A DNA stretch of 64,000 nucleotides, taken from NCBI GenBank assembly GCA_007753675.1, contig CP036432.1, positions 9,953,381-10,017,380 on the forward strand, written 5' to 3'. The position numbers were made by a program, and so were the translations under genes. The notes beneath the pieces are model-generated. The model searched no databases. It worked only from the letters and a program-made list of their open reading frames with translations, and had not been told where the DNA came from. How positions within the stretch are numbered: the stretch's first letter is position 1; the number at the start of each line of letters is the position of its first letter. Of this stretch, positions 63,201 to 64,000 are shown in pieces. Source of the DNA: Stieleria magnilauensis. Its GTDB lineage: Bacteria; Planctomycetota; Planctomycetia; Pirellulales; Pirellulaceae.

Positions 63201-63583
63201 TGACGCTGAAAGAGAAATTCCAAACCCAAATGGACGGCCGAGTGATCTGGGGACCGGCGACGGCGGGCGACCAGGCGGTCGTGTTGACCGATGACCAAGT
63301 CCTGCGAGGGATCACAACCGACGGCCAAACCACGTTTGCGGTCCCCGTCCCACGCGGCTTGCCCGTCGGAGACGCCGTGATCCACGAGGGCAACATCATC
63401 CTCGTTTCTGACTCCGGCTGGATCGTCGTGATCGATCCGGCCTCCAATGATCCGGTCGGCTTGACCGAGATCGGCGAACCGTTCTCGGCAACTCCCCTGG
63501 TGCTGCAAGATCGATTGCTGGTGCCCGGCGAAGAGGGTGTCGTCTACGTCGTCAAGATTCCCAGTGGGGTGAGTGGCCAATGA
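60209..63583 (+). CDS. Membrane-spanning PQQ-like beta-propeller protein
   Basis: 1,124 residues. Cytoplasmic N-terminus (about 1-65) carries LLVDNGQLTRFQATKLIGE; a similar short module is, as far as I know, found ahead of kinase domains in planctomycete Ser/Thr kinases. An acidic linker, one membrane helix (about 160-184, FKIYGFLGIIGFLLLSGGG), a helical TPR or coiled-coil-like part (about 190-430) and then PQQ-like blades (about 440-1120, LAFNGEDGTLLWRRYVG, ELDATTGDAKWAQQIPQSLE, VDPKTGEELWRNDIGAP) follow. No enzyme active site is visible, so it is probably a scaffold like BamB. The ATG at 60209 removes 28 residues of a longer frame that has no signal of its own. Its stop overlaps the next gene's ATG. 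Confidence 0.9.
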   Translation: MLANELIDQLERRGLLDQEIIEALREQLDQGGARVTPEAVAKLLVDNGQLTRFQATKLIGEIRSGEYADDATIAAAEVVEDDLVAIDDDDDADEVQAVEAIPVETTAEPFAEFEPVEAEAVPVQAVPVADNDLLSEAPQRERPRARRTKPAPQENQWDSFKIYGFLGIIGFLLLSGGGLYWILSRGNADERIQIANELYDNQNYTPAQEKYLEFLDSFGNANEHSSLARTRVIMTELYRAEGMTDPTYATELAREKLPEIEDEEGLNEERGNLAALLVKIAENIVNEANEKSETTAKRELLNKLEEQIELTNNPQYMTGAMRTTLSGRLKEIDEARGRVEREINRNEQLDAAVDQMTALLAEKKTKEAYDVRYELLRSFPELGDNERLATLIAKASEIQQQLVETTAALPQRIEAETQTDLNPIVLNARSGDRVPDLRDEVIFIRTKGSVLAFNGEDGTLLWRRYVGNSLAHSPIRLDGGTAVLLTGSSDLSVERCDGRSGEVDWRVKIGEAFNQPVVSDNDIFISTKSGRLIELDATTGDAKWAQQIPQSLEVGPGVDDRAAIAYIPGDHSNLYVLDSNNGDSIQSYYVGHKAGTIAVPPTPLLEHLFVIENKGPEYCLVHILGVDENGANVTKVQDPVRMSGNVVVPPIVAQQRRLVVLTDLGEISVFDIEVTSETDKVSVVAKQLASYGTPTLTQMAVGRSQMWTTGSRIGRYELQVNRARVVPDWFKHEGDMFVGQPLAIGDALVHARQLRGTSGIRVSAVDPKTGEELWRNDIGAPVAMLRRADAGVHALTTQAALFELDRSAIATGATRAPIENRGGVGVIMRFEDPLKIDDNRAVLLNKAGGEGGQQVAVYDPTRTTEKLRLVSLNVLSGKPSGRGLVAGGGLFLTLDNGRAVVMDYQTGSQLGNPFQPIANPVEKISWSNAVRLPDDPGQVVVADSRAGLYRLRVGPRTTPLAETKLPAATLGTIAGVDTTLLAAISGPAADLIIGRDLVTLKEKFQTQMDGRVIWGPATAGDQAVVLTDDQVLRGITTDGQTTFAVPVPRGLPVGDAVIHEGNIILVSDSGWIVVIDPASNDPVGLTEIGEPFSATPLVLQDRLLVPGEEGVVYVVKIPSGVSGQ

Positions 63584-64000
63584 AATTCCAAGCAACCTCT
63601 CGCGCTCTCCTGCGAACCCTGGGCATCCTCGCACTGGGGCTGGTCGTGATCGGACTAAACCGACCGGCTCAGGCACAAATGCTGACCTATGCCGAATCTG
63701 GCAAACCGGAAGATTCCGGGCTGGGTTTGTTGCAAGAAGAACCGCACGACATCATTTACTTCACCGAGAAATCCGGTGGCGGATGGGTGAAATCTCACCT
63801 GTTGCCGGTCCGGGACATGCCGACGACGCCGCGCGGAACGTTGCAATTTTCGATTCTTGGCATCGAAGTCGAGCAATTTGTCGCCAAGTGGTCGGACATC
63901 GAACGCATCGATTTCTGGGAAAAACGACTCGAGCGTGAAACCGCATCGCGAATCGCCAACGAAGATTTCGTCGGCGCGTACCCGTTCCTGTCGATCTTGA
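63580..64000 (+). CDS. Secreted protein, start only (cut by window edge)
   Basis: 140 residues visible. The ATG at 63580 overlaps the TGA of the PQQ gene (ATGA). A signal peptide with a long hydrophobic core (LGILALGLVVIGL) ends with cleavage after QAQ or ...PAQA. The mature part has no family I recognise. Translational coupling to the PQQ gene suggests a shared job in the ExbB/ExbD envelope system. Confidence 0.8.
   Translation, partial: MKFQATSRALLRTLGILALGLVVIGLNRPAQAQMLTYAESGKPEDSGLGLLQEEPHDIIYFTEKSGGGWVKSHLLPVRDMPTTPRGTLQFSILGIEVEQFVAKWSDIERIDFWEKRLERETASRIANEDFVGAYPFLSIL

Noticed and set aside
60134-63676. Minus-strand frame of 1,180 codons opposite the PQQ gene
   Set aside because: It reads antisense to a well-formed propeller gene; the composition is that of reversed codons (Gln/Arg/Asp-rich) with no recognisable domain. 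Long antisense frames are common in GC-rich genes.

Overview
The window looks like a chromosomal segment of a planctomycete, most likely a Rhodopirellula-like member of the Pirellulaceae. The pointers are: two giant envelope or secreted proteins that open with an LExRxLLSA-type N-terminal motif, a DUF1559 pseudopilin-like protein, a sulfatase/sialate-O-acetylesterase cluster, several PQQ/YVTN-type propellers, frequent absence of Shine-Dalgarno sites, and a cluster of one ExbB-like and three ExbD-like genes with a membrane-anchored PQQ protein. No phage, IS element or CRISPR array was recognised.

Layout: 1-19790 (minus) is the 5' part of a giant modular gene cut by the left edge (at least 6,596 residues): sialidase-like propeller, long beta-rich repeats, Calx-beta/Ig-like repeats and large RTX calcium-binding arrays. 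20270-21871 (minus) holds a DUF1559 pseudopilin-like gene preceded by a tiny lipoprotein gene. 22198-23256 (plus) is an unrecognised protein with a glycine-zipper helix. 23382-26084 (minus) is an ADP-forming acyl-CoA synthetase fused to a GNAT acetyltransferase (PatZ-like). 26664-31355 (plus) is sulfatase, sialate O-acetylesterase, sulfatase: a cluster for sulfated or acetylated glycans. 31553-32374 (minus) is a secreted protein of unknown function. 32652-52007 (minus) is a second giant gene (6,451 aa), with 15 SdrD_B-like modules, 11 Ig-like modules, propellers, a cadherin-like part and a C-terminal dockerin-like pair. 52372-55503 (minus) is an NSS sodium symporter, a 39-residue MetS-like subunit and a translationally coupled phosphatase-family gene. 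55593-56265 holds two doubtful small tandem-repeat ORFs and tRNA-Phe(GAA) on the minus strand. 56626 to the right edge (plus) is an operon with a TonB-like single-span protein, one ExbB/TolQ/MotA-like protein, three ExbD-like proteins (the third fused to a zinc ribbon), a membrane-spanning PQQ propeller protein and the start of a secreted protein.

How they work together: the giant proteins and sulfatases suggest a surface-attached life on sulfated polysaccharides. The right-hand operon looks like a proton-motive-force-driven envelope machine with several different stator-like ExbD subunits; its task is not known from the sequence. It is the strongest candidate for a poorly described system in this window. 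All similarity statements are from reading the translated sequence; no database search was made.
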